Source: Frigidibacter albus
GTDB taxonomy: Bacteria > Pseudomonadota > Alphaproteobacteria > Rhodobacterales > Rhodobacteraceae
Reading direction: 5' to 3'
Length of the DNA stretch: 64,000 bases
Assembly: GCF_009908165.1 (NCBI RefSeq)
Contig: NZ_JAAAUC010000004.1
Coordinates: 62,001 to 126,000, forward strand
Shown one piece after another: positions 54,652 to 63,742 of the stretch. Each line of letters begins with the position of its first letter. Position 1 is the stretch's first letter. A model generated the notes under the pieces. It saw only the letters and a program-made list of their open reading frames with translations, did not search any database and had not been told where the DNA came from. The position numbers and the translations under genes were made by a program.

Positions 54652-56709
54652 TCACTCCTCCACCCAGACCGACACTGTCTGCCAGCCCAGCATCACGGTG
54701 CCCTCCTGCACCTCGTCCACCGCCACCGGCGTCGCGGACGTGTCGATCCGCCGCCGCCATTGCCCTTCGGGCAGCGTCACTTCGATGTCGTCCCCGGCAT
54801 TGAACGCCATCACCAGCCTCGCCCCCTCGGCGCGGTCCATCACCAGCACCAGCGTCTTCAGATCACCGTCGGACCAGTCATCGTCGCTCATCGCCACGCC
54901 CGAGGGATGCAGCCAACCGACCTGCACCGCCCCCGGCAGGTCCGGCGCGCCCTCTTCCTGCGCAAAGCGGAACTTCGCCAGCCCCTCGCCCTCCTGCCGG
55001 AAGGCCATCAGGTCGGCCACCACCTGCACCAGATCGTCGTCGATATGCTCCCAGTCGGTCCAGGTGGTGTTGTTGTCCTGGCAATAGGCGTTGTTGTTGC
55101 CCTGCTGGGTGCGCGCGCCTTCGTCTCCCGCAAGGATCATCGGCACCCCCTGGCTCAGCAGCACGGTGGCCAGCATCGCCCGCACCCGGCGCTGGCGCGC
55201 CTCCATGATGCCCGGATCGTCGGTCGGCCCCTCGGCCCCAAGGTTGTCCGAGATGTTGTGGCCATGGCCATCGGCCCCGCCCTCGCCATTCGCGTCGTTG
55301 TGCTTGTCGTTGTAGGACACCGTGTCCCACAGCGTGAAGCCGTCATGCGCCGCGACGAAATTGACCGAGGAGGTCGCCGGCCGGTGCGAGTGGTTGAACT
55401 GCACCGGCGAGCCCAGCAACCGCTGCGGCATGTCCTGCAACAGCCCATCGCGCCGCCAGAAGCCGCGCACATCGTCGCGGAACTTGTCGTTCCACTCGCG
55501 GAACGGCCAGGGGAAGCCGCCGACCTGATAGCCGCCCTCGCCCACGTCCCAGGGCTCGGCGATCAGCTTGATCCCCGACAGCACCGGGTCCTGCCGCAGC
55601 GCCGCGAAGAAGGCGCCCTCGCGCTCAAATCCCGTCGCCTCGCGGCCGAGGGTGGAGGCGAGGTCGAAGCGGAAGCCGTCCACATGCATCACCTCGACCC
55701 AGTAGCGCAGGCTGTCCATCAGCATCCGCAGCACCATCGGATGCGCGACGTTCAGGGTGTTGCCGGTGCCGGTGACGTCGAAGCAATGCCGCCTGTCCTC
55801 GGCCAGCAGGTAGTAGCTGGCATTGTCGATGCCACGGAACGACAGCGTCGGCCCAAGCTCCGAGCCCTCGGCGGTGTGGTTGTAGACGACGTCGAGGATC
55901 ACCTCGATCCCGGCGGCGTGGAAGCGCTTCACCGCCTCCTTCACCTCGCGCAGGTAGCCCGTCGCCAGATAGGGCCGGTGCGGCGCAAAGAAGGTCAGCG
56001 AGTTGTAGCCCCAGTAATTCGCCAGCCCCTTCTCGATCAGGTGGCGGTCGTGCAGGAAGCCCTGCACCGGCAACAGCTCGATCGCGGTCACGCCGATGCG
56101 CTGCAGATGCTCGATCACCGGCGCGCTGGCAAGGCCGCGGAAGGTGCCGCGGTCCTCCTCGGCAACGCCCGGATGCCGGAAGGTCTGGCCCTTGACATGC
56201 GCCTCGTAGACCAGGCTGCGCTCCCAGGGGGTGCGCAGCGCCGCATCGCTCTCCCAGTCGAAGGCTGCATCGACGACCACCGCCTTGGGCATGAACGGGC
56301 CGCTGTCGCGCGAGTCGAAGGTCAGGTCGTCGGTGCCGACCTGGTAGCCGAACATCGCATCGTCCCAGGTAAAGCGGCCATGCAGCTCGCGCGCATAGGG
56401 ATCGAGCAGCAGCTTGTTCGGGTTGAAGCGGTGGCCCTCCTCGGGCGCATAGGGGCCATGGACGCGGTAGCCATAGGCCTGCCCCGGCTTCACACCCGGC
56501 AGATAGCCGAACCAGACCCCGCCCTCCATCGCCGGCAGCTCCAGCCGCTGCACCTCGTTGCGGGCATCGCTGTCATAGAGGCACAGCTCCACCGCCGTGG
56601 CGTTCTCCGAGAAGATCGCAAAGTTGGTGCCCTCACCGTCGAACTCGGCGCCCATCTTGTGGGCACGGCCCGCCGACAGGTCGAAGCTGCGCGACACGTC
56701 GTCGCGCAT
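54652..56709 (-). CDS. glgX: Glycogen debranching enzyme GlgX
   Basis: A GH13 isoamylase-type enzyme of 685 residues that removes short branches from partly degraded glycogen. N-terminal CBM48 (about 10-110; [27 protein letters not shown]). The catalytic barrel has [13 protein letters not shown], the nucleophile region [15 protein letters not shown], the acid region LIAEPWD and [20 protein letters not shown]. The C-terminal domain ends SVWVEE. The ATG at 56709 lies 2 bp after the glgC stop; an overlapping GTG at 56715 is an alternative. Confidence 0.95.
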   Translation of the reverse strand: MRDDVSRSFDLSAGRAHKMGAEFDGEGTNFAIFSENATAVELCLYDSDARNEVQRLELPAMEGGVWFGYLPGVKPGQAYGYRVHGPYAPEEGHRFNPNKLLLDPYARELHGRFTWDDAMFGYQVGTDDLTFDSRDSGPFMPKAVVVDAAFDWESDAALRTPWERSLVYEAHVKGQTFRHPGVAEEDRGTFRGLASAPVIEHLQRIGVTAIELLPVQGFLHDRHLIEKGLANYWGYNSLTFFAPHRPYLATGYLREVKEAVKRFHAAGIEVILDVVYNHTAEGSELGPTLSFRGIDNASYYLLAEDRRHCFDVTGTGNTLNVAHPMVLRMLMDSLRYWVEVMHVDGFRFDLASTLGREATGFEREGAFFAALRQDPVLSGIKLIAEPWDVGEGGYQVGGFPWPFREWNDKFRDDVRGFWRRDGLLQDMPQRLLGSPVQFNHSHRPATSSVNFVAAHDGFTLWDTVSYNDKHNDANGEGGADGHGHNISDNLGAEGPTDDPGIMEARQRRVRAMLATVLLSQGVPMILAGDEGARTQQGNNNAYCQDNNTTWTDWEHIDDDLVQVVADLMAFRQEGEGLAKFRFAQEEGAPDLPGAVQVGWLHPSGVAMSDDDWSDGDLKTLVLVMDRAEGARLVMAFNAGDDIEVTLPEGQWRRRIDTSATPVAVDEVQEGTVMLGWQTVSVWVEE

Positions 56710-56711
56710 GA

Positions 56712-57941
56712 TCACACCGCCCCCATGCTGTGCGACCGCTGTGCGCCGAAGACCGGGCGCACGACATGGGCCTCGCGCCGGGCGAGCATTGCTGCCGTGA
56801 TCAGCACCGTGCCGCCGGCGCTGCAGCGGAACCAGCGCGCATCCTCGCGCGCGTCCTCGCCGATCACCAGGCCCGCCGGCACATGTGCGCCGGGCGCCAC
56901 GATCGCCCGCACCACCCGCGCACCGCGCGCGACCGACCCTCCGGGCAGGATCACGCTCTCCTTCGGCCAGGGATCGACCCCCGACATCATCGCGCCGAAC
57001 GGCCGCGCCTGTGCGCCGTTGCCCTGCGGCAGCACGCTGTCGGGCATGGCGCAGGGACGCGCGGCCCCGGCAAAGTCCAGCTGCGTCACGCGGTAGGCGT
57101 CCAGCGTGCCGACATCGCGCCAATAGGGCCGCAGGTCCGCGCCCTGCCCGGTCAGCCGCCAGACATTCACCGCGCCTGTCCGCACCGCGGCGGGCAGGAT
57201 GTCATGACCGAAATCATGCCCAGACCCGGCATCGGCCGCATCCTCCAGCAGCCGCGCCCGCAGCCAAGGCCAGTTGAAGACATAGATCCCCATGCTGGCC
57301 AGCGCATAGGCCGGATCGGCGTCCATTCCCGGCGGATCGGCGGGCTTCTCGACAAAGGCGGTGGCCCGCCCGCTGGCATCGGCAGACAAGATCCCGAACT
57401 CGGTCCCGCTGGTGCGCGGCACCACATGCGCGGCCACGGTCATCTCAGCCCCGCTGGCCACATGCGCCTCGATCATCGGGCGAAAGTCGATCTGGCAGAC
57501 ATGGTCCGCCGCCATCACCATCACATACCGCGGCACCCGCGCGTCGATGGCAGCGATGTTGCGCGTCACCGCATCGGCGGTGCCGATGTATCCGTCGCAA
57601 TGCCCGGTAACATCGGGCCCATGCGCGATACCCAGCCCGCCCCCCGCCGCGTCGAAGGCCGGCGCCCATCGCCCGCGCAAATGCCGGATCAGCGTGTCGG
57701 GGCGGTATTGCGTGCAGGCGATCATGTCCTTCAGGCCCGAGCGCAGGGCGTTCGCCAGCGCGAAATCCACGATGCGGCGGCTGCCGGCAAAGAATACCGC
57801 CGGCTTGCATTCGGCAGTCGTCAGCTCGTGCAGCCGGCTGCCCTTGCCGCCCGCCAGAAGGATCGCCAGCGCGCCGGCCGAAGGATCGCCGCCACGGGTT
57901 TGCGGGACGGAGTGCGGGCGGGGGGTTTGCTGGGGGCGCAT
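56712..57941 (-). CDS. glgC: Glucose-1-phosphate adenylyltransferase
   Basis: This enzyme makes ADP-glucose, the committed step of glycogen synthesis, and is usually controlled by allosteric sugars such as fructose 6-phosphate. It has 409 residues: pyrophosphorylase loop LLAGGKGSRLHELT (about 28-41), CKPAVFFAGSRRIVDFALANA (about 45-65), GTADAVTRN, MAADHVCQID, EFGILSAD and a left-handed helix C-terminal domain from about 300. The ATG follows CCCGAGG. glgA and glgB are not in this window; glgC-glgX form the visible operon. Confidence 0.95.
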   Translation of the reverse strand: MRPQQTPRPHSVPQTRGGDPSAGALAILLAGGKGSRLHELTTAECKPAVFFAGSRRIVDFALANALRSGLKDMIACTQYRPDTLIRHLRGRWAPAFDAAGGGLGIAHGPDVTGHCDGYIGTADAVTRNIAAIDARVPRYVMVMAADHVCQIDFRPMIEAHVASGAEMTVAAHVVPRTSGTEFGILSADASGRATAFVEKPADPPGMDADPAYALASMGIYVFNWPWLRARLLEDAADAGSGHDFGHDILPAAVRTGAVNVWRLTGQGADLRPYWRDVGTLDAYRVTQLDFAGAARPCAMPDSVLPQGNGAQARPFGAMMSGVDPWPKESVILPGGSVARGARVVRAIVAPGAHVPAGLVIGEDAREDARWFRCSAGGTVLITAAMLARREAHVVRPVFGAQRSHSMGAV

Positions 57942-58139
57942 GGAAACCTCGGGGGGATGCAGGGAGGGTGGAGGGGCGTTCCGGGGGGCAGCAGAGTGCT
58001 ATTCCCAAGAACGCCGAGGATCGCAAAATGTTCCAGGCGAACCTGGCATTGCGACGACATTTTCGCCCCCGGGCGCGGTCCGCGCAGCGGCCCCTTCCGG
58101 TGACCCGGGAAGACCCCGGCAGAAAACCTACTTGAAACT

Positions 58140-58154
58140 TGTTATAGTATAACA
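58140..58154. promoter_or_regulatory. Zur-type palindrome upstream of zinT
   Basis: TGTTATAGTATAACA is a perfect 7-1-7 palindrome, 57 bp before the zinT ATG, and close to the alphaproteobacterial Zur box (GTTATAATATAAC type). It stands out as a rare AT-rich island. Zur would repress zinT when zinc is plentiful. The gap from 57942 to 58211 otherwise holds the opposing glgC and zinT promoters and no gene. Confidence 0.8.
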
Positions 58155-58211
58155 TACCACGCTCCAGCGTCGGCCGCGCCCCCGTCGCCGGCACCAAAGC
58201 AGAGGTAGACC

Positions 58212-58892
58212 ATGAAAAATCACGTCACACGCACGGCTTGCCTGATCACGGCAGGCGTCTTCCTGATGGCCGCCCCGCTCGCGGCGCAGCAATCGGGCAC
58301 AGCAGAGGCGGCCCACGATCACGCCCATGACCACTCGCACGACCATGACCACGTGTCCGAAGACATCCGCAAAGGCATCTTCGAGGATGCGCAGATCGAG
58401 GCCCGCGCCCTGTCGGACTGGGAAGGCGACTGGCAGTCGGTCTTCCCGCTGCTGCAAGATGGCACGCTGGATGCGGTCATGGCCCACAAGGCCGAACACG
58501 GTGACAAGACCGCCGAGGAGTATCGCGCCTATTACGAGATCGGCTATCGCACCGATGTGGACCGCATCGTGATCGACGGGGGCAGCGTGACCTTCCATCA
58601 GGGCGATCAGGCGCTGGCCGGCACCTATGAGGAGGACGGCCATGAGGTGCTGACCTACGAGTCGGGCAACCGCGGCGTGCGCTACATCTTCGCCAAGACC
58701 GAAGGCGATGACGCGGCCCCGGAGTTCATCCAGTTCTCCGATCACGGCATCTTCCCGGAAAAGGCCGGCCACTACCACCTCTACTGGGGCGATGACCGCG
58801 CCGCGCTGCTGGCGGAGGTCACCAACTGGCCGACCTACTACCCGTCCTCGATGACCGCCACCGAGGTGGCCGAGGAAATGCTGGCGCATTGA
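58212..58892 (+). CDS. zinT: Periplasmic zinc-binding protein ZinT
   Basis: A 226-residue precursor with signal peptide (about 1-26) and a histidine-rich stretch with His/Asp repeats (about 35-50), then the lipocalin-like ZinT/YodA domain with SDWEGDWQSVFPLL, YYEIGYRTDVDRIVIDG and FSDHGIFPEKAGHYHLYWGDD (about 175-195), which carries zinc-ligand histidines. ZinT takes up zinc in the periplasm and hands it to ZnuA under starvation. A Zur-type palindrome lies upstream, but no znu genes are nearby. Confidence 0.93.
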   Translation: MKNHVTRTACLITAGVFLMAAPLAAQQSGTAEAAHDHAHDHSHDHDHVSEDIRKGIFEDAQIEARALSDWEGDWQSVFPLLQDGTLDAVMAHKAEHGDKTAEEYRAYYEIGYRTDVDRIVIDGGSVTFHQGDQALAGTYEEDGHEVLTYESGNRGVRYIFAKTEGDDAAPEFIQFSDHGIFPEKAGHYHLYWGDDRAALLAEVTNWPTYYPSSMTATEVAEEMLAH

Positions 58893-59017
58893 TGCAGCCA
58901 GAGTGAAGGCCGACCATAAGGCTCAGGGGCGCGGCTGACCAACGCGCAACTCCTTTCACGCAGCCCGGCCGGAACCCGCCGCTCCTGCCCGCCCGCTGCT
59001 GACTTCGCCCCGCCGCC

Positions 59018-59854
59018 ATGGCAGTGTCGCGCGCAGCAATCGCCCGGAGAGCCGTCTTGCGCGCCATGATCCTTTCGCTCGCCCTGCTGCTGCCCCCCGC
59101 CGCGGCGTGGGCAGAGCCACAAGCGCTTTGCACCCTGGTCACCGATGCCGCCACCGGCGCCGTGCTGGTCGAGGAGGGTGATTGCCACAGCCGCACCACC
59201 CCGGCCTCGACCTTCAAGATCCCGCTGGCGGTGATGGCCTATGATGCCGGGCTGCTGAGCGACGCCCATGCCCCGGTGATGGCCTTCCGGCCCGGCGATC
59301 CCGACTGGGGCGGCGCCAACTGGACGCGCGACACAGATCCCGCGGACTGGATGCGCTATTCGGTGGTCTGGTATTCGCAGCGCCTGACCCATGCGATGGG
59401 GGCGGGCACGCTGGCCCGCTACGCGCAGGCCTTCGGCTATGGCAATGCCGATGTCTCGGGCGATCCGGGCCCCGGCAACGGGCTCGACCGGGCCTGGATC
59501 GCCTCCTCGCTGCAGGTCTCGCCGCACGGACAGGCTGCCTTCCTGCGCGCGCTGGTGCAGGGCACCCTGCCCGCCGCGCCGCAGGCGATGGAGCACACCC
59601 GCGCCCTCGTCGAGCAGCAGGAGGTGGGCGATTGGGTGCTCCACGGCAAGACCGGCGGCGCCTATCCCCGGCGCGCGGATCGCAGTTTCGACTATGCGCG
59701 GGGCTGGGGCTGGTATGTCGGCTGGGCTACGCAAGGCAAGCGGACGCTGGTCTTCGTGCGGCTGACGCAAGCGCGAGAGCGCAGCGAGAGCTCGCCCGGC
59801 CTGCTGACGCGCGACGCCTTCGTACAGGACTGGCCGGGTCTCGCCGGGCGCTAG
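59018..59854 (+). CDS. Class D (OXA-type) beta-lactamase
   Basis: A 278-residue precursor with a signal segment (residues 15-32). Active-site motifs of class D enzymes are all visible: STFK with Ser64 and the carbamylated Lys67, SVV at 115-117, YGN at 141-143, WIASSLQVSP around 160-169, and KTG at 211-213. It therefore should hydrolyse beta-lactams. Distance from clinical OXA subgroups cannot be judged here. No mobile-element sequence flanks it, so it looks like a resident chromosomal gene. An alternative start lies at 59066. Confidence 0.88.
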   Translation: MAVSRAAIARRAVLRAMILSLALLLPPAAAWAEPQALCTLVTDAATGAVLVEEGDCHSRTTPASTFKIPLAVMAYDAGLLSDAHAPVMAFRPGDPDWGGANWTRDTDPADWMRYSVVWYSQRLTHAMGAGTLARYAQAFGYGNADVSGDPGPGNGLDRAWIASSLQVSPHGQAAFLRALVQGTLPAAPQAMEHTRALVEQQEVGDWVLHGKTGGAYPRRADRSFDYARGWGWYVGWATQGKRTLVFVRLTQARERSESSPGLLTRDAFVQDWPGLAGR

Positions 59855-59909
59855 CGGCGCAGCAAAGCCCGCTGGCCAACCCCGCCCCCGGCCCGCTACA
59901 CCTGCCCGC

Positions 59910-60374
59910 ATGACCGAGATCCAACCCCGCCCCTACCGCCCCGAAGATCTCGCCGCCTGCCTGGCGATCTTCGACGGCAACACCCCGCCCTTCTTCGCCC
60001 CCGAAGAGCGGGCGGAGTTCTGCGCCTTCCTCGAAACCCTGCCCGCCCCGGACCGCCCCTATCTGGTGCTGACGAAAGCCGGAGAGGTCATCGCCTGCGG
60101 CGGCCTGATCATCGAGGCCGAAGGCCGTGCCAGCTTCACCTGGGGCATGGTCGCCCGCGCCCGCCACGGCCAGCGCCTCGGCACCCGGCTGACACAGGCC
60201 CGGCTGGACCTTGCGCGATCCCTGCCCGGCATCACCGGGCTGGCACTCTCCACCAGCCAGCACACGCACGGCTTCTACGAAGGCCTGGGTTTCATCACAA
60301 ACAGCATCACCCAAGACGGCTTCGGCCCCGGCCTCGACCGCTGGGACATGACCCTGCCGCTGGGGGAGACATGA
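59910..60374 (+). CDS. GNAT-family N-acetyltransferase
   Basis: A 154-residue acetyl-CoA-dependent transferase. The N-terminus IQPRPYRPEDLAACLAIFDGNTPPFF and FLETLPAPDRPYLVLTKAG lead to the acetyl-CoA loop ARHGQRLGTRLTQARLDLAR (about 93-112, R-x-x-G-x-G/R type). LSTSQHTHGFYEGLGF is the C-terminal GNAT segment. The substrate is unknown. It lies 55 bp after the beta-lactamase stop on the same strand. Right after this gene the base composition drops. Confidence 0.83.
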   Translation: MTEIQPRPYRPEDLAACLAIFDGNTPPFFAPEERAEFCAFLETLPAPDRPYLVLTKAGEVIACGGLIIEAEGRASFTWGMVARARHGQRLGTRLTQARLDLARSLPGITGLALSTSQHTHGFYEGLGFITNSITQDGFGPGLDRWDMTLPLGET

Positions 60375-60514
60375 CTCGGATCTAGCGCGAAGCGCGGAGA
60401 TCCGTATTTACTGAGGCAACGCCAAACGGCCGACAGCAGATTTTCGCCAACCGAGAATATTCCACTGCAATCTTCAGTTGGCCGTGCCAGTACCCGAGAG
60501 GGCACTGGTAGGGA

Positions 60515-61411
60515 GTGGTACTACCGAGTTGCGTTGGCCGCCCTGCCGGCCGTAGACTATCGTACAGGAACGTTGCCGGAAGTATTGACTCGGCTTTGAC
60601 TAGGGCGGACGCGGTGCGGGCAGGAAACAGACGCATCTGGGAGGGAAAGGCATGTGTCCTCTGCGGTGGCGCCCGGCCCGCCGAGAATGTGGAACATGCG
60701 CCGCCAAAATCGATTTTCCATGGCAAAATAAGGCCCGAAGGATATGCGTTTGCGTCTTGTAAAAGATGCAACAACGGATCAGGCCATCTCGACGCCCTTG
60801 CAGCTTTCGTTTGTATGTCAGGCAGGAACGAAATTCTATTCGGCGGGTGCAAACCCAGCACCCATGAGATCAATCTGGCAAGATCCGTCGCGCGTGCATT
60901 CCCCAAGATATACAAGAGAATGACATCAACCCCAATCTCGACGCCAGTTGGTCTGATAACCGGTCACGCGACGAAACTTGAGTTGACAGAGAAGACGTCG
61001 CAAAACTTTGCAAAGTGGTCGGCGAAGCAAGCTTACGCTTATTGGTCTGAGGAAAACAAGGCTTGCTTGTCTGCCGAAGCTGTTGTCGGCATAGTCATGT
61101 TGACCAATGATAGAAAAGCCGACAAGTTTCCGAATGAGATGGCAAAACTACTTGGCTCCGGCCGCACCATGACTCACGGAAAGAAATCCTTCGGAAGCCA
61201 GTTCTTCTATAGATATTCAAGGAATCCGGAGCAGGGCATAACGTTGATCCAAGCCGTCTATCATGAAAGCACTGGATTTTTTGCTCTGATTGACGAGTTG
61301 AACAAACATCCAGAACTGCAGAGCAAGATTCCGTTCAGGTTCAAGACCTCGAACGCCATGGGGATACACATGATATACCCAAAGTCTAGGTCAAGACTAT
61401 TGTTTGGATAG
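60515..61411 (+). CDS. HNH-like zinc-finger protein of atypical composition
   Basis: A 298-residue frame from a GTG at 60515; a GTG at 60614 is an equally plausible start. The N-terminal third has CVLCGGARPAENVEHAPPK (about 47-65) and FASCKRCNNGSGHLD (about 79-93): two CxxC pairs around an E-H-x-P-P-K motif, the layout of HNH endonuclease-like domains of uncharacterised bacterial proteins. The rest is without a recognised domain. The gene is strikingly AT-richer than everything around it and uses AAA, ATA and TTT codons, so it is probably acquired. No partner gene is visible. Confidence 0.65.
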   Translation: MVLPSCVGRPAGRRLSYRNVAGSIDSALTRADAVRAGNRRIWEGKACVLCGGARPAENVEHAPPKSIFHGKIRPEGYAFASCKRCNNGSGHLDALAAFVCMSGRNEILFGGCKPSTHEINLARSVARAFPKIYKRMTSTPISTPVGLITGHATKLELTEKTSQNFAKWSAKQAYAYWSEENKACLSAEAVVGIVMLTNDRKADKFPNEMAKLLGSGRTMTHGKKSFGSQFFYRYSRNPEQGITLIQAVYHESTGFFALIDELNKHPELQSKIPFRFKTSNAMGIHMIYPKSRSRLLFG

Positions 61412-61496
61412 CCTCGCGACCCTTACGGCGGTGGCCCTGCTCACCTAGGCTTGAAGTCGAAGCCAGCAAGCTTGCTCGCCCCCTCCCGGCCTACCC

Positions 61497-63740
61497 CTAC
61501 CCCGCCTCCACCCACACCGCCACATTCCCCGTAACGCCCCCGTCGAAGCTCCACACCAGCTCCCCGGTCCCGCCCGCGTCGAGCGCCAGCCGCACTGCCT
61601 TCCCGGCATGCGCCCGCACCACCTCCAGCGGCCCGCCGGCCTCGCCCGTCACCCGCACCTCGCCTTGCGTGAACAGCTCCGGCTCCGCCGCCCGCAGCGC
61701 CAGCATCTGGCGCAGCAGCGCGGTCTTGGCCTGCCCGAAGGCCGTCACCGGCCCGCCAGCGGCCAGCGCTGCGAAGTCCACCGGCAGCCGGTTGTCGGGG
61801 TCGGTCAGGTGGAACGCCGCGTCCTCGGTGCCCTGATAGGTGTCGGGCACGCCCGGCAGCAGCAACTTCATCGCCATCTGCGCCAGCGACAGCACCGAGC
61901 CGCGGGCGTGCAGGCGCGCAACTTCCGCGGGCGGAGCCTCTGCCCAAGCCGCGCAGAGCGCCGCCGTCCAGTCCAGCGCCGCGGCCTCCGCGGCCTCGTC
62001 CGGCTCGGTATGCGTCGTGACCTCCTTGGCCTCGCGCATCGCCTTTCGCACGTGCTCGGCCAGCCGGTCCGGCACATCCGTCCGCCCCGGCTCCCACACC
62101 GCCAGCCAGCTTTGCACGATATACCAGCGCAGATTGGCGGCCACGCCTTCCGCGGGAAGCGCCTCCGCCGCCTCCCAGAGCGCCGCGAAGTCCTCCGGCG
62201 CGTGCGACATCGCCACCAGCCGCATCCGCGCATCCTCGGCCCGTTTGGTGTCATGGCTCGAAGTCAGCACCATCGCGTCCGGCGCCTCTTGGGTCCGCCG
62301 CGCGAACCACGCCGCGAACTCCTCCACCGACATCACCGGCTCATCCGGGTCCGACCCCACCTCATTCGCCGCGAGGTAGCGGTTGAAGCGGAACTCGGCG
62401 GTATCCTCATGCGCCTTGGCCGTCAGCGCGCCGGTCACCTGCTGGAACCGGGTGCGGAAGGCGGCATCCGCCCCCGGCCCGGTGATCAGCCGCGCCAGCG
62501 CCGGCACCAGCCCCGCCCCCTGCGCGGCCTCTACAGTCGCGGCCATCAGCGCCAGATCCTCGGGATGCGCCTCGCCGCCGTCCAGATAGGTCCGATAGCG
62601 CGGGAACGCCGCCAGCAGCGCGCGCACGGCCGCCGCCAGCGCGGCCCGGTCCTGCGCGGCCCGGTCCTGCGCGCCCAGGGCGGCCGTGGCCAGCCCCACC
62701 AGCGCCGTCACCTCTGCCCGCAGATCGACCGCCAGCACGTCCTCTTTGGCCTGCGCCAGCGTCGCCGCGAAACCGCCCTCATAGCCCGTCGCCCCGCGCC
62801 ACGCGCTGTCCAGCGCCGCCACACCATCCGGCCACGACAGCACCCGGGCAATCGACCGCGCCGCCTCGTATCCGGTGGTCCCCTGCACCGGCCAACCCCG
62901 CAAAGCCTCGTCCCCGGTCAGGATCTTCTCCACCCACACCGGCAGATCGCCGACCCGGCCGCGCAGCTGCGCCAGATAGGCCGCAGGGTCCGCCAGTCCG
63001 TCGATATGGTCGATGCGCAGCCCATCGACCTCGCCCGCCGCGACCAGCTCGAAGATCAGCGCATGGACATCCTCGAACACCGCCGGCTCCTCGACCCGCA
63101 CCCCGATCAGCTGGGTCACGTTGAAGAACCGCCGATGGCTCAGCCGCCGCTCTTCCGACCGCCAATGCCGCAGCCGCCAGTTCTGCGCGTCATGCAGGGC
63201 CTGCATCGCCTCGGGCCCGGTGCCAAGTTCCGTCCCCGGCGCCAGCGGCAACACCAGCGCGCCGATCCGCAGCACAGGGCCCTCTGGCGCCTCCTCCACC
63301 ACAGCCTCCGCCAGCGCCTCTGCCAGATCGCCCTCCAGCATCGGCAGCAGCAACCCGCCCCCGCCCCAGTCGATGTCGAAATGCCGCGCGAACCGGCTGT
63401 CCTTGCCATGCCGCATCACATCCGCGAGCCACGGCGTCGCCACGTCGAAGGCCATATGGTTCGGCACCACATCGAGGATCAGCCCCATCCCCTGCGCCCG
63501 CGCCGCCGCCGCCAGCCGCGAATACCCCGCGCGCCCGCCCAGAACCGGGTCGATCCGGGTCGGGTCGGTGATGTCATAGCCGTGGGTCGATCCCTCGCGC
63601 GCCACCTGCACCGGCGACAGAAACAGATGGCTGATCCCCAGCCCGCGCAGGTAAGGCAGGATTGCCTCGGCCTCGGCAAACCCGACCCCGCCGCGCAGCT
63701 GCAGCCGATATGTCGCCGTCACCGGCACCCTGTCCGCCAT
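61497..63740 (-). CDS. treY: Maltooligosyltrehalose synthase
   Basis: A GH13 enzyme of 747 residues that rearranges the reducing-end linkage of maltooligosaccharides to a trehalose unit. Blocks: ATYRLQLRGGVGFAEAEAIL (about 9-28), HGYDITDPTRIDPVLGG (about 53-69), ILDVVPNHMAF, the nucleophile region VDGLRIDHIDGLADP, VWVEKILTGDEALRGWPVQGTTGYE and SSHDTKRAEDARMRL near the C-terminal half. It is the second gene of the treZ-treY operon, 2 bp after treZ. Confidence 0.95.
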   Translation of the reverse strand: MADRVPVTATYRLQLRGGVGFAEAEAILPYLRGLGISHLFLSPVQVAREGSTHGYDITDPTRIDPVLGGRAGYSRLAAAARAQGMGLILDVVPNHMAFDVATPWLADVMRHGKDSRFARHFDIDWGGGGLLLPMLEGDLAEALAEAVVEEAPEGPVLRIGALVLPLAPGTELGTGPEAMQALHDAQNWRLRHWRSEERRLSHRRFFNVTQLIGVRVEEPAVFEDVHALIFELVAAGEVDGLRIDHIDGLADPAAYLAQLRGRVGDLPVWVEKILTGDEALRGWPVQGTTGYEAARSIARVLSWPDGVAALDSAWRGATGYEGGFAATLAQAKEDVLAVDLRAEVTALVGLATAALGAQDRAAQDRAALAAAVRALLAAFPRYRTYLDGGEAHPEDLALMAATVEAAQGAGLVPALARLITGPGADAAFRTRFQQVTGALTAKAHEDTAEFRFNRYLAANEVGSDPDEPVMSVEEFAAWFARRTQEAPDAMVLTSSHDTKRAEDARMRLVAMSHAPEDFAALWEAAEALPAEGVAANLRWYIVQSWLAVWEPGRTDVPDRLAEHVRKAMREAKEVTTHTEPDEAAEAAALDWTAALCAAWAEAPPAEVARLHARGSVLSLAQMAMKLLLPGVPDTYQGTEDAAFHLTDPDNRLPVDFAALAAGGPVTAFGQAKTALLRQMLALRAAEPELFTQGEVRVTGEAGGPLEVVRAHAGKAVRLALDAGGTGELVWSFDGGVTGNVAVWVEAG

Positions 63741-63742
63741 CG

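Noticed and set aside
54393-54803. Short proteins beginning MPVAS and rich in RRLPEGAGPQGKGG inside repeats C and D
   Set aside because: The shared peptide comes from the repeat DNA itself; frames differ in length and end without a conserved product, so I read it as non-coding.
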